DNA of 64,000 bases from Henckelia pumila (taxonomy: Eukaryota > Streptophyta > Magnoliopsida > Lamiales > Gesneriaceae). Location of the stretch: the NCBI RefSeq assembly GCF_033568475.1, contig NC_133123.1:135988242-136052241 (forward strand), read 5' to 3'. Of this stretch, positions 12,457-24,595 are shown in pieces (the first letter of the stretch is position 1; the number at the start of each line of letters is the position of its first letter). The notes beneath the pieces were generated by a model. The model worked only from the letters and a program-made list of their open reading frames with translations, was not told the origin of the DNA and made no database searches. Made by a program: the position numbers and the translations under genes.

Positions 12457-12618
12457 CCAATAAATATATTGTTCCAATACAAATTTTGCCACAAAACACT
12501 TAGTGGAAATGTTTTTGGAAGGAAATTACATAATTCCACACTCTCAACCACTAACAAAGAATTGGCCAACACAATTAGTTTTAAAATAAAAAAGGAAAAA
12601 AATTAATTAATTTGGTAA

Positions 12619-15600
12619 TCATGGGCAATTTTCACTTTTCCCTGGCCCACCATAGTAGAAATATGTGCCCCAATCATTGTTGTACGAGCTCTTGATATTG
12701 TAACAATTTGTGTTTTCAGCTAGTGTTGTGATCTCTTGGGCCGAGCTTAGGCTGTTGTCCGAGTCCACGATCTCAAGATTTCTGAAATAGCTCGCTCGAC
12801 CAAACCCATCATCAGCGAAATGGCCCGAGCCCATTTGAGTAGACGTGTGCTCATCTTCGGCCCGTGAGTTCACAATCTCTCCTCCCCATTCCACCATCGT
12901 GGCCCGGTCCGATAAGTGGGTGAAAATCTCAGCAGGCCAGTAGCCCACCAATGTGCTGTCTCCAAAGCCCATCCACCAATGGCCCAGTTTTGGATCCTGG
13001 ACGATGAATTGATCACAAAGGAAGTTAAGTTAAAATTTATTCACTACTTCTAATCGACAAGATTTATATATAACTTTGTTTTCGATCCTACACCTTCCAC
13101 ACGAGGATGGTGATGTCGTATTGGTCTCCGTTGACAGCGGACACGGGAGATATGGCAGCTCCGATCGCTATTCGATTGTTTGTTTGCACGAAACCCGAGC
13201 ATAGAAGATTGTAACACCCCGTCGCTTGATATGCATCGCTCTGCAAATTGAGACATGAAAAAAATTATAACAATCACCAGTTTTAAATTATAGAATTCAA
13301 ATTTTTGAAGATTTAAAGATAATTTCTCATCAATGTAATATCTAACAATGTACTATGTGGACCATAAACATATAGGTACCTAGAGACAACGTACTGCAAA
13401 TATAAATACAGTTTTAATGAATGTCAAAGTCAGAAGAATAGTATAGTAGGGGGAAAATAATTGGTGTCCCACTTATTAATGAATTTTCTGTTTTCCAAGA
13501 TATATTCTTCAGTTTATAATTTTGACTTGTCATGCATGCTAGAATTTATATAGTGAGAATTTAATTTGAATGAGATCCCAGAATATAATATAATATCATG
13601 TATTCTTACTAATATTGTAATAATTTGGACCACCAACATTCATGTTGTGGAAGATGAATAGTCACTTTTCATGGTTAATGTGCTCTTTATTTATAAATCT
13701 TGATGTGCTTGGACCCTCTTTTAATCAACAAATATTTTATTCCCCTTTGGTAAATGTTTATAATGGGCGAGCTAGGAAGGTTGAAGAAAACTTTTCTCCT
13801 AAGTAAAGAAATTAGTTGGTGGGATCGAGTTGAAGATGAAAGATATTGTTGGTGTATTGATTTATGTCACACATAGGTTGGCTAAATAACCTGAACCTCT
13901 TTATATGAACAAGGGCAAACCTCACCTCTTGAGCAAACTTTTGAGGTGAGTTAGGTCGAAGTTTAATTTTTAACATGGTATCAAAGCCCGGGTTCCCGTT
14001 ATGTGTTGGACGGCCCATAGTTGGCCTCGCCCGTCCCATAGTTGATCACCCATTTAATATATCCATACTCCAGTCGTTTCATTCCTGGGCGTGAGAATGG
14101 TGTGTTGGTGTATTGATTTATGTCCCACATAGGTTGGCTAAATAACCTGGACCTCTTTATATGAACAAGGGCAAACCTCACCTCTTGAGCTAGCTTTTGA
14201 GGTGAATTAGATTCAAGTTTAATTTTTAATATGGTATCAAAGCTCGGGTTCCCGTTATGTGTTGGACGGCCCATAGTTGGTCTCACCCGTCCCATAGTTG
14301 GTCACCCATTTAATATATCCACGTTCCAGTCGTTTCATTCCTGGGCGTGAGAGGGATGTGTTGGTACTCTTTATATGAACAAGGGCAAACCTCACCTCTT
14401 GAGCTAACTTTTGAGGTGAGTTAGGTCCAAGTTTAATTTCTAAAAAATATCATATAAAAAATTTAAATATATTATCTAAGATTAGGAGCTATAGAATTCT
14501 ATAATGTAAAATGCAGAGTAACTTATTTATCATCAAAGTCTTACATATAAGACGAAGTGTAGAGTTTAAAACCTAATTTTAACAACTAGCTACTTCAACT
14601 CAAAAAATTTATGTAATTTAAAATAAATAAATTAAATAATACTCAATGATTGCTAGAGCATATCTAACAAGATCATGCCGCGGTAGCACAATCAATGTGA
14701 ACTAAACATACATAAATTTAAATGCAAGAATTAAATACTCTTATACATAGACAATGAAGTGAAGATCATTAATTTATAAATAAATCTGTCTCTTTTTAAT
14801 ATCAACCAACGATAATAATCGAAAAATCAATAATAATTTTACTTGAAGAAATTAAGATGATAATGTAAATTAAAATTAACCCATGGCATAAAAATAAATT
14901 AGAGAAGTTACCGTCCAATAAGTGAATAATCTTGGCCTGTTGTCACCATACAACTCTGGACTAACCTGACTCATAAGTACAACCATTAACATTCTAAAAC
15001 AAACATTAATTCTAAATACTTAAGATTTAATTTGAGTCCTGTGAAAGATTAGTACGTACCTGCCAACCAGCTTCAATGCTGTTGAGTTCTGAACCATTAA
15101 AGGATCCAGAGAGAACCCAAATCTGAGAGAGACTGAACTCGTTCACCAATTCTATGGATGGATTCCACACGTTAATGGTCGCTTTTGCCCCATATATCTC
15201 TTCTGATGGTTTTGTGTACGCTATAGCATGCTAGTTATAATTTCATTTCAAACAAAAATATATATAATTATTAATTCGGACATATATATATTATATTTGG
15301 TAAATTAAAGTCGATATGTGTTACGTGCATATACATAATATATATGGTGAATGAGAAGTTGAGAAGAGACCTCGTGGCCGTTACCGCTAACGACATCGGG
15401 CACGTCGAACCGGCGCGGGGAAGAAAGGACGAGCGGCGATTTGGTTAGTTTCTTGCCGTAGTGGTATAAAGACTTAGCCCTCAACACATCGTGGACCGTG
15501 CTTCGCCTGATGGGTACTGTTCCTTTGGGGCACTTTTCCCCCTTTTGATGCCACAATTGCCATTTAAGGCCTTTGGTCTTTAATCTTCCGGCCGTACCAA

Positions 15601-16336
15601 TTACACGACTACTGGTTTTGTTTATATTAATCTTGTGAGGCGCCAATACTCCTTGTGTTTTGCCCATTTTCATCATATTCTTTGGCATTTCTGGCCGAAC
15701 TCTCTGTATTTATATATATGTGTGTGAGTTGTTATTTATTTATTTAATTAGGATTCTAAAAATACTGATCATGCTCATCCTGGACGTGAACTCCCACGTA
15801 CAAGTACTTTATTGGATTTTTGTGTGTGAAAGAGAGTCACATTATATTCACAAAGAGACAAATTTTGAGCTAGTACTTGAGTTAAATTAGTTAACTGATG
15901 TTTGTGTATATATACCTGGATCTTGTGATTCTTAAGAAGTGGATGATCCAAAGCAGGCTGTTTTCTTTTATGCACACAGTCGATAATGTCTCCATCTGGG
16001 CTCTGAAATTTATCAAGAGAAAACCAACGTCCAAGTACTGAAAAACTCCACACACACATACAATCTCAAAAAATATAAAGAGAGAAAGAGAGAGAGAGAG
16101 ACCTGAATAGTGAAAACAGGAGGCTTATTAATCTTGTCCAAATGCCTCTGAATCCTTCCAAGCCTCAGATTACTAACTTGTCTCATGTATTTTGTGTGCT
16201 TCAAATGATCCTTACTGGAAATGGCAAAAGACTTCTCCGAGAAAATGAGAAGAAAGGATGCCAAAAGCAGAACATGATAAGCAAGAAAAATGGAAAAAGA
16301 CCCGCCAAATTTGCTTACACAAACAGTAGTACCCAT
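12619..16336 (-). CDS. Neprosin-domain (DUF4409 + DUF239) putative secreted glutamic peptidase, 7 exons
   Basis: Complete gene model of 467 residues. Exons (minus strand order): 16103-16336, 15916-16002, 15371-15703, 15060-15230, 14912-14965, 13094-13240, 12619-12996. All junctions are GT-AG and every exon is a whole number of codons. Residues 1-40 hold a hydrophobic signal-peptide-like stretch. Residues about 70-120 form the neprosin activation peptide ([10 protein letters not shown], then [11 protein letters not shown]). Residues about 215-467 form the neprosin catalytic domain, with conserved [11 protein letters not shown] and GYWPAEIF segments. The family includes the prolyl-cleaving peptidase of Nepenthes; its two catalytic glutamates may correspond to E271 (IEAGW) and E382 (WGGEI), which is an inference. 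Most plant members have no known substrate. The intron between exons 5 and 6 carries a TRIM array. The protein is expected to be secreted or in the cell wall. Confidence 0.93.
13847..14445 (+). mobile_element. TRIM retrotransposon array, three LTRs in tandem
   Basis: Terminal-repeat retrotransposon in miniature, lying in an intron of the neprosin gene. LTRs begin TGTTGG at 13847, 14103 and 14359, exactly 256 bp apart; the first two are 129 bp. Each of the first two is followed by a primer-binding site TGGTATCAAAGC (13976 and 14232) and a non-coding interior of about 125 bp ending in a purine-rich stretch (GTGAGAGGGATG before LTR 3). The third LTR is shorter. The flanks GATAT (13842-13846) and AATAT (14446-14450) could be a decayed 5-bp target duplication. 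The element codes for nothing and would depend on enzymes of other elements. Confidence 0.85.
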
Positions 16337-17250
16337 TTCATTCAGTGTATACTAATCGAGAGAACAAAGAAAGAAAGAAAGAAAGAAAGAAATCAAAACC
16401 AGTAAAAAAATTGATCAGAAACCAGATATATATAACTGGGTAGAAACGGACACTCTTCCCAGTCCACGCTCTCCTCTTCAAACCCTAAAACAGCCAAACA
16501 CAAAATTAAACTTTGAAAATGACCTCTATCCAATTCTTCCCATCATAAACACAAATAACATATTTTCACAGGGTCACACACAATACCCAGTAATTTTTTG
16601 GAGGAAAAAAGAACAAAAATACACTAATGATTTCGAATATATATATATATATTATATATACACAGGCACAAAAAGATCGATCCATGACAAATTAAATATC
16701 TTGTCCGCCAGCTGCGATTCAATGTATGCACATGGATATATACATACACACGCTATGAGTGAAAGTGAGAGAGAGAAGAGAGTTGCAGAGGAATTAAGTA
16801 GAGGTTGGTGGAAGACAATTAAGATTAAGCTGAGAGGTGCACTGCACACACATCCAGATCATGCAACATCATCATTACCTGCATGCAGTGATAATAATAA
16901 TATTACACACACACACACTTTTTTACATGATATGCATGTGTGGCTGCATGTATGTATGTATGTATATGCATGTACGTGTCTTTAAAAGTTTTGGTTTTTA
17001 CAGACAAAGGAAGTTAAGCGCTACGAAAATCTGAGACAGGAGAGGAAAGATTCTGAATGAGTAAGAAGAACAATGGGAAGAAAAAGGCACAGAATTTAAG
17101 TATAATTACATTTACAGTGGTAATAAATCCTCCAAACCAACCCTTTCTCCTCGTATTTATTACACTTACTTGATTATACGCACCTGTCTCTGCCAACACA
17201 CAATCTCCGCCATTAATTTTTTCTCCAAAACTCATGACTCTCATATTTTT
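16337..17250 (-). promoter_or_regulatory. Upstream region of the neprosin gene with microsatellites
   Basis: This is non-coding DNA 5' of the minus-strand neprosin start at 16336. It contains a (GAAA)n run at 16366-16391 in the likely 5' leader, a (TA)n run at about 16640-16660 and CA/ATGT-rich simple repeats at about 16900-16970. Open frames here are low-complexity and not supported. No firm TATA box is assigned because of the many TA runs. Confidence 0.4.
16366..16391. repeat. (GAAA)n microsatellite
   Basis: About six and a half GAAA units, directly upstream of the neprosin gene start. Confidence 0.95.
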
Positions 17251-18024
17251 CCCTTTCTTGTATAACCTTAGCTAGCTGTTCTGTTTGTGTGGGGTTATTA
17301 ATACCATAATTGCTTTGTTTCATGATATACTTTAGACACACCTTATTTACACAGCATTTTCTTTTTCAATCGATCGGTCCTAGATATAAAGTTTAGTTTT
17401 CATATTTACGTAGTAAGCAATTGTAACACTACTTTAATGTTATATTTCTTACTCTTTTATCAATTTACATCTATTAAATGAATATTATAATTAACAACTT
17501 GTACAATTATTCTATTCAAATTCTTCATTAAATAAGGACGAAATGGGAAATTGTTTACAAAATTTATTTTTCCAAACATTTTTTAATCTATTTAAAAGAT
17601 ATTTTTTTGACTAGAAAACTTGTAATTCTCATTAATATCAAAATGTCATATTATAAATTTTCTAACCAAATCAGATAAATCTCGTTCTCCTAAGGTAAGA
17701 AAAAAAGAAGAAGAAGAAAAAGAAGAAGCAGCAGCAAAACGCGCTATGTTATGAGCAAGGATGTTTTGTAGGTAGTTATTTTTGAAATAATATTTTAAAA
17801 AATTAATTATCTATTAAATTAATATTTAATTTTTATCTACACATAAAAATAATTTTATTTTTCACACATATTGTGTGCTTGCAACTATACTAGTATGATA
17901 CTCCCTCCTTCATATATATATAGGATTTTTTTGTTTTTACATTTAGTTGTATTTATTATTTATTTTACTACTATACTCATATTAACTAAATTTGAAAAAC
18001 GTGGAATTATTTTTCGAATAAAAT
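17251..18024. other. AT-rich spacer, no gene seen
   Basis: Intergenic DNA between the neprosin promoter region and the fold-back pair. It contains a polypurine GAA/AGC-rich tract at about 17700-17738. No conserved reading frame or RNA gene was recognised. Confidence 0.6.
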
Positions 18025-18170
18025 ATATATATATAATTTTGATCACATGCACCCTAGGGTGCAGGGTTTTTTGTGTGCCGGATTTTAGTGTAAAAAAAAA
18101 TATCGGGTTTTAGTGATCGCACACGAAAAACTTTGCACCCTAGGGTGCAGGTGATCATTACTATATATAG
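18025..18170. mobile_element. Small fold-back element (MITE-like)
   Basis: The ends GATCAC..GCACCCTAGGGTGCA (from 18041) and TGCACCCTAGGGTGCAGGTGATC (ending 18156) are inverted copies. Each arm itself contains the palindrome TGCACCCTAGGGTGCA. The complementarity goes on inwards (GTTTTTTGTGTGC against GCACACGAAAAAC). Flanking TA-rich DNA may be part of the element. The size, hairpin form and lack of coding suit a MITE; the superfamily is not clear. Confidence 0.65.
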
Positions 18171-18179
18171 AGAGAGAGT

Positions 18180-18320
18180 TTTTTTATCCTGCCCACCCAT
18201 TGTGCCCATATAATGGGCCCACCATGAGATGACACTCAACTATTGGACGCACAATTCATCACATCCAATAGTTGAGTGTCACCTCATGGTGGGCACGGTG
18301 AGTGGGCAGGATAGCAAAAT
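18180..18320. mobile_element. Second small fold-back element
   Basis: Inverted arms at about 18185-18246 (ATCCTGCCCACCC...) and about 18258-18313 (...GTGAGTGGGCAGGAT) pair along most of their length, including CAACTATTGGA against TCCAATAGTTG near the centre. It is non-coding. It begins only about 20 bp after the previous fold-back, so the two may be related or share a target preference. A (TA)n run follows at 18324-18345. Confidence 0.7.
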
Positions 18321-18345
18321 TGTTATATATATATATATATATATA

Positions 18346-19241
18346 ATAGGAAGTTTGTATTTAAATATGTTTTTCCAATGATTTGCTTAATCTATGTGAA
18401 AACAAACAAATCTATATTTTAGACGGCAATAGTATTAAAAATTGTTGGAAGTAATGTATTTAATTAATATGGGTAGATTGACAAAAAATAGAGAAAATAA
18501 TATCACCTCTATTACAATTATATATGCTTGTTTGTTAAAAAAACACGTGAAGAAACATCAACGAAATGTAAATGTACATACAAATTTCCTATTATTTCCC
18601 TATCAAAGTCACTCAAAAAATAGTTGCATATTTTTTTCAAAACTTAGGGGTATGTTAGTAAAACAATTGAAAAATATTGCTAAAAATGGTATAAATCTAT
18701 ATATTTAAGAAGAAAAAGAAAACACGATTTTATATAATTGAGATTGATGATGTAATCAATATAGATACTGGAATAGATTACTAAATTAAAAGCGTACTTG
18801 AGACCAATGACAAAGGAAATGTGACATTTATATTTGAGACGGGGGAATAAATTTTATGTCTGTAGTCTGGGTCGCTCGAGCTTCGAATTATAAAAATTAA
18901 ATCGACTTAATTAATCGTATTCATATGGTTATATTTTTAAATTCATTTAACATTATATAAGACGTCACATGCAGACTCACAATTGTCAAAAAGACAAAGT
19001 CAACCCCAGAAAAACACTATGGTTTCCACTTTCCAAGCTAAAAAGACGCCTTACATCTGCATAATTTTTTATGAAGTTTGTACGCAACTAATTTTTCATT
19101 TCTTCTTTAAAATAAAAATAAAAAACATTACATTGAGATACAATTAGAGCTCGTCAAAGTACATGAAAACGAACACAAAGTACAAGTAATTGAGATTCAT
19201 TCTTCTTATCTCTCTTTTCTAAGAGATCGGATCAATATCGC
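18346..19241. other. AT-rich spacer and 3' flank of the GDSL gene
   Basis: No supported gene was found. The part nearest 19241 is likely the 3' untranslated region of the minus-strand GDSL gene. The rest is AT-rich with short low-complexity frames. Confidence 0.55.
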
Positions 19242-20913
19242 TTAAGCCTTGGAATCCAAGGCCATGATAGAACTCAGATTCATTGGGTGCATGTAAGTAT
19301 TGGTCCCAGACAATATCTGCTGGACTATGAGTCTGTTGGCCCGTTCCGTTGGATGAAACGGATCCCAAAACACATATTCATCTCTATTTGGACACAAGTT
19401 AGAAAAAGGAGTACAAAGCCCAATTCCATTATATGGGCCTTGCCCACAACAAGCTATCTTCGATGTCGTAAAACCTACCACACAATACGAAACAGTGAGA
19501 TAAAAAAAACTTTAAAAATCCATGTAACATTGTGTTATGTGAACCATTTCAATAAAATGCATGGGAGCTAATTAAATTATATACCAAAATCTTGAGGATT
19601 GGAAATGAAATCCATGTGCATTTGGTTGGTGTTAGCAGCAATAAAGACATTATCTCCAATATTTTGATTGAGTTGATCTAGCATTTGAACCAGTTGGGGG
19701 TTGAAGAGCGACGCCGCGAGCTGTAATTCTTCCGCGCATTCGCCATTCACGCTATGTTGTGCCAATTCTGCGGGCACGCACCCTAATGGTCCCGTCCCCG
19801 TGACCAAAACCCTCCGAGCTCCAAGATGATACAGCCTCTGCATTGGTATGCCGACGGTATCGAAACAATTATTTTAAAATAAACTCGATAATCGATATTT
19901 ATAAAAAAAAAAAAGGATATATAAAATTTATATATATGATTCTCACATGTAACACTTTCTTGTACTCGGAGATGACAAATGGGACGTATTGTGGGAGAGG
20001 GTATTGAAGAGATCTGACGGAATATGGCACCAAATAATAATTGTTCACAAAATCATTGCCTCCCAAAGTAATCAAAACAAGCGATTCTTTCACTAGTTTA
20101 CGGGTATCATCCTCTCCAATGAGTGCACTCACCCTTTGCTGGTACTGTTTAAAATTATTCAGCTGTTGATAAATCCGAATTATATTCACCTGCATGTATA
20201 AATTAATATGTATATATTAAGCTTTATTTAATCAAAATTATATATAATTAGTGGCACGTCAAAATAATAATGGAAACTTACGAACTGAATGCCAGTGTCA
20301 TTAAGTACCCCAACTCCAGCGGATGCAAAATTGGCCCCGATTAGTAATTTTTGGCGCCTAAGCTCGGGACTCAGGTACGGCAACGTGGCTTCCCAGCCCA
20401 TCTTTTCGCCTAATTAACGTACTAATTAATAAATACGAGTTGATTGATGAAAGTATAAAGGAAATAATATTAAATATAGATATTATTAGATTATATATTT
20501 GGGAAATGAAAAAGTAAATGTGATCTTTATATTTGAAATGGAAGAAATAAATGTCATGCATGATGATAATTTTTTGGTCAACGTATAAAAGAAAGGTAAA
20601 AAAAAAAAAGTAAATGAAAAAGTCAACTGAAAGTAAATATAGCCAAATGAAGAGCTTTACTGATTATATCAGGGATATTGAGGCCATTGGAGAAGCGTCC
20701 GGTGGGTGTATGAGAAGGGTAGTCGATGCCGTACGGCGGTGCGTCGGCCCTTGCGGTGGTGAGCAGGTAGTTGTTGTTGCCATTGTCCACCAACGAGTCT
20801 CCGAATACAAAGAATGCCTTTGCTTCTGCGAAATTGGCCAGATTTCCTAGTGCCAAAACCAGTGCCAAAACAATAAGACTTTTGATGTTGTTCATTAAAT
20901 TGACCATTTTCAT
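19242..20913 (-). CDS. GDSL esterase/lipase (LTL1 / At5g33370-like), 5 exons
   Basis: Complete gene of 369 residues. Exons (minus strand order): 20661-20913, 20282-20409, 19947-20189, 19585-19837, 19242-19474; all introns are GT-AG and joins keep frame. Residues 1-31 are a hydrophobic signal peptide. Block I has [16 protein letters not shown] with nucleophile Ser40. Block II is in [11 protein letters not shown] and block III in [10 protein letters not shown]. Block V is [10 protein letters not shown] with Asp330 and His333 completing the catalytic set. The intron positions and the length match the usual five-exon plant GDSL genes. Family members hydrolyse acyl esters, some acting on cutin or other cell-wall lipids; the substrate here is unknown. 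The protein is expected to be secreted. The start at 20913 is the first ATG of the frame; an ATG at 20895 would also keep the signal peptide. A TATA-like run lies at about 21038-21050, upstream on the minus strand. Confidence 0.95.
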
Positions 20914-22300
20914 TGAAGCACAAAATAATAATATATCAGTTAATAGCTAGATATATGGACGCGAAAAATAGAGAAGATTAATGAATTATTCTAGGAGATC
21001 AATTGTATTTGTGCTTGAATTGGTGCAAAATGGATGGCTGATATATATATGCAATGAAGCGAACAAGTTCCAGCTAATAATGGGCAGTTGCAATTATTAT
21101 TAGTAGGTTAAAAGGCAAAGAATGGTCATAACTCTTAGCTCACAAAAGCATTGTAACCATAGTGTATTTTAGGATCTCTTTTGACTTGAAGATTTGAATA
21201 ATATTGCAAATAACTTGAATTCCAAAATTATGAAACTCGTTACATTTACTTGGATGATTTTAATAGTTATATATTTCGAATCTTAGAGTTTCCACTGTTT
21301 CTACTGTTATTAATGACTCGTATCAATTACTTTTCACCTATGGTTCTGAACTTCTGATTATTTAAAGCATCCTCAGATTAAACTAATTTATTTTTTCAAA
21401 TATATATTTCTTTCAATAATTCACTTACATAAATTTATAACACACAATTTTCTCATATATGTATATACTTTAATCGTGTTCTAATTGTCCAAGAAAAAGG
21501 GAAACACAAGTACCAATTCTATTTGCAAAGTGAATCAAATTTTGAGGCTATTTTGTCTAATTAATGATTATGTTGATCATCTGTCTTTCACCCTCAATTT
21601 ATTAAAATTTGCAAGGGTTGAATGATCTATAAATTAGGATGTTTGAACTTTGAATGACAATAATACTTTCCATTTTTTTTAAAAAAAAATTATTTGCTAT
21701 ATTATTACCAAGTCATATATGTATTTACATAAAAGATTTGAAGACTGTGATCACATGGCAGGCTCTCTCATTATGATTTATAGTTTAATTTGTGGTCACT
21801 TCTAGGTTAATATTCTTAATTGATGGGACCCAAAATCTAAAATAAGGCGAACAATAACATGATCCCGAGGACGGAATTAATTCAATTAACATAAAGTCGT
21901 GTCCCTTAATTAATTTGCACCGCCAAGTTAGGATTTTCAGTATAATCCATCGTATTTCTTTCTCTCTTTTTTTCCTTTTAATATAGCGAATATAAAAAAG
22001 GCTACTTAATTTACTATCGTAATGTAATTTTACCTTTAATATTTTTTTAAAAGAAAATCACCAATGAAATTGTTTAGATCGATTCAAGATTAGAATAATC
22101 CGATTACGTGCCAAAAGATAAATTAAACCCCAAAACCGGTTCTGACAATTTGGTCTCCACACTATCGTACCTTTTGAAAACATGATAGCAAAAATAACAA
22201 AAACAATTTATGTTGATGATGAATCGAACCTCGAGTCTTGCTCTATCGAAACAAATTAATTTATTGTTATTGTTTTCGAATATATACACAATGTCCGGCT
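20914..22300. other. Upstream region of the GDSL gene and spacer
   Basis: AT-rich non-coding DNA. The first about 150 bp form the likely GDSL promoter and leader, with minus-strand TATA-like DNA at about 21038-21050. The remainder shows no conserved frame. Confidence 0.5.
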
Positions 22301-22411
22301 ATTGATGAGAAAATTAATTATTTTTTGATTTTGATTTTAATACACTAATATTTAATTTTCAACTATTTTAATTCACTCACTGCTGTCGTCAATAATTATA
22401 TGTATAAATAA

Positions 22412-22785
22412 GGGAAAATGATTTTTTTCGTTTTGATCCATTAATTTTCATTGTTTGATTTTTGTACACTAACTTTTAATTTTCGATTATTTTGGTCTAA
22501 TTGCTATTTTCTTATTTATTACCTGTGTCTACTATTTAGGCAGAATACCGTAAGTTATAAATTTTTTTATTAAATATATACAATCACTTCTTCCAATTGC
22601 TGACATGAAAGCTTAACATGTCACCATTTTCCGATGTCACGTGAACAATTTTAGATGTTATGTCAACAGTTGGACCAAAATAACCAAAAACTAAAAGTTA
22701 ATATACCAAAACCAAACTTTGAAAAATTAATGCATCAAAATCGAAAAACGAAAAAGTTAATAGAAAAAAAAAAATTATTATCCCC
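22412..22785. mobile_element. MITE with long inverted repeats and 8-bp target duplication
   Basis: The ends are inverted over roughly 75-90 bp: left GGGAAAATGATTTTTT then TTTTGATCCATTAATTTTC, and right, reversed, GGGGATAATAATTTTTT then GATTTTGATGCATTAATTTTTC. It is flanked on both sides by ATAAATAA (22404-22411 and 22786-22793). It has no coding capacity. An 8-bp duplication fits hAT, or Mutator if 9 bp was the original size; the long repeats favour a Mutator-like origin. A related partial sequence lies just upstream (22310-22380) and another at 41987-42160. Confidence 0.8.
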
Positions 22786-22793
22786 ATAAATAA

Positions 22794-23543
22794 TGCCAAA
22801 AAATTAAGAAAGGCGTTGGAGGTTCTTTAAGATGACCGTTGATAATGTACCTTCTAAAAAGTTATCATCATCATAGTGTAGTTATGATTTATTTAGAAGT
22901 TTGAATAGTCAAGTTGCGAATTCATGGGAAGTTAACCTAATTTAACTGCGTCCGATCCTAATAATCCAGCTGCTTCTTAATTCAGTATTTATCACACACC
23001 CGATTTAGTATATGATTATACATCGATCCAAAAACCACACCAAGAAGTACGTACTTATAATTAAGGCACCCACAGAAGCATGCTATTAATTTTAATCAAA
23101 GACAGCCGCATCCCCCAAAAAACATGTTGGGAGAAATTAAAATATAAAAGTTATACTACATTTACACCACGACTCGGATTACATTTTAGATTATACATTG
23201 TATTTAAAATTACGTAAATACAATTACGGGAGATTTCTTCCAAACAAAATGTACGGATAATTTTGTTGTGTTGTACGTAGCATTTTCCAAAATATAATGC
23301 GTAATCATACTATATCGAGTGTAACGATTTTTGCGTTTTTATAGAGAGCAAAAGACATGCCAATGAAAAGAACATTGCGCTCGATTTTGCATACGTACAA
23401 TTTCCCACAACGATTGTGACCCGTAAGCGCAAGCAGTCTCGTCCAAAAACAAACAAACAAAAAAAAAAGGAGATCAAAATCACACACTCGAAACCAAGAA
23501 GTTTATTTAATCTAGGTAACTAACTAAGCTAACTAGAAGATGA
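22794..23543. other. Spacer and 3' flank of the DREB2-like gene
   Basis: No supported gene was found. The DNA is AT-rich. The last part probably includes the 3' untranslated region of the minus-strand AP2/ERF gene. Confidence 0.5.
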
Positions 23544-24074
23544 TCAAAATCTGGGAAATTTAATTTCCGATATAGTCCATTCCCATTGAGGAAGATTATT
23601 ATTTTCAGGTGGGAACTCCGGCCAGCTCGAATCTTGCTTCTCATCAAGCAGAGACGGCGCCGCCGGCGTATCCCACAATTCATAGCAATTAGCTTCATCT
23701 CCGTAGTGGCAACCGTGCACCCAGAAATCTTCCTTCATCTGATCACATGGAGAAAAGGCAGGAAGATTAACGGGCTCTCCACCGCCGGAGCTGCCGTGAT
23801 CCGCCGCAGGAGGCGGGAGGTTGAGCTTCGCGCAGGAGCCGTAGAGGCGCCGCGCCGCGTCGTCGTAAGCAAGCGCGGCTTCCAGTGACGTGTTGAAAGT
23901 CCCGAGCCATACTCTGGCCCCGCGGTTGGGCTCGCGTATCTCGGCGACCCACTTTCCCCAAGTCCGCTGGCGGACTCCCCTGTAGGTGCAGAGCGCGTTG
24001 TCCGGTCCGCCTTTGCCCCGCATGCAACCCTTTCTGGACCGCCCCACGGTCGTCTTCTTCACCGGCTCCATCAT
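23544..24074 (-). CDS. AP2/ERF transcription factor, DREB2 (A-2) type
   Basis: An intronless frame of 176 residues. A basic N-terminus with MRGKGGPDN (residues about 18-26) matches the conserved motif just before the AP2 domain in DREB2 proteins and probably acts in nuclear import. One AP2 domain spans residues about 31-87 ([19 protein letters not shown]...WLGTF...[10 protein letters not shown]), with Val43 and Glu48 at the V14/E19 positions that mark DREB proteins. The C-terminal half is acidic with Trp-rich segments ([21 protein letters not shown]), a likely activation region. DREB2 proteins bind the DRE/CRT core CCGAC and control drought and heat responses. It is shorter than DREB2A, closer to the small DREB2D/F/H-like members; the exact subtype is not decided. 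A TATA box (TATAAAA, minus strand) lies at 24147-24153, about 75 bp before the start. Confidence 0.92.
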   Translation of the reverse strand: MMEPVKKTTVGRSRKGCMRGKGGPDNALCTYRGVRQRTWGKWVAEIREPNRGARVWLGTFNTSLEAALAYDDAARRLYGSCAKLNLPPPAADHGSSGGGEPVNLPAFSPCDQMKEDFWVHGCHYGDEANCYELWDTPAAPSLLDEKQDSSWPEFPPENNNLPQWEWTISEIKFPRF

Positions 24075-24146
24075 ATATATAATATCAGCCCCTTTCTTTC
24101 CCCTTTTTCAATTTCATTTGAATACCATAAATTGTGGGAGATTGTG

Positions 24147-24153
24147 TTTTATA
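24147..24153 (-). promoter_or_regulatory. TATA box of the DREB2-like gene
   Basis: TATAAAA on the minus strand, about 73 bp upstream of the ATG. This is a typical distance for a short leader. Confidence 0.55.
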
Positions 24154-24595
24154 GGAGGGGTGTTCGCTCGCAGATCATAAGCGTCAGCAATGGTTAACAA
24201 GTGAAACGTGTCGTTTACACAAGTTGAGGCTGTTGGTGTCGATCCCCGCCACCATTCACCTCACTCCAAATTATACACCTGTGGGGCCCAATGATTGGAC
24301 GGTATATTAAAACATGAGACGGTTTTACAAATTAAATTTATGAGTTTACGCATATCATCTATTAGATAGTCGGTCAATCTATCTCAAGAGAGATATACTC
24401 ATGAATACTATACATCAACTCTATATTTATGTTTTTTGGTATTTATATCGCTACTATCAAATCCTAGTTTATGATAATCTCATTTGCAAGCATTGGTATT
24501 TGTCTAAAATTATCGTGGTTTCTTATAAACCGATATTAGATATCGTATGTACACTTCATTATTGCTTATATATATATACTTCATGATGTAGCAAA
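24154..24595. other. Upstream region of the DREB2-like gene, no gene seen
   Basis: Non-coding DNA 5' of the DREB2-like gene. No DRE, heat-shock or other element was assigned with confidence. Confidence 0.4.

Noticed and set aside
17014-17244. 76-codon minus-strand frame upstream of the neprosin gene
   Set aside because: No domain and no family resemblance; lies in promoter or spacer DNA.
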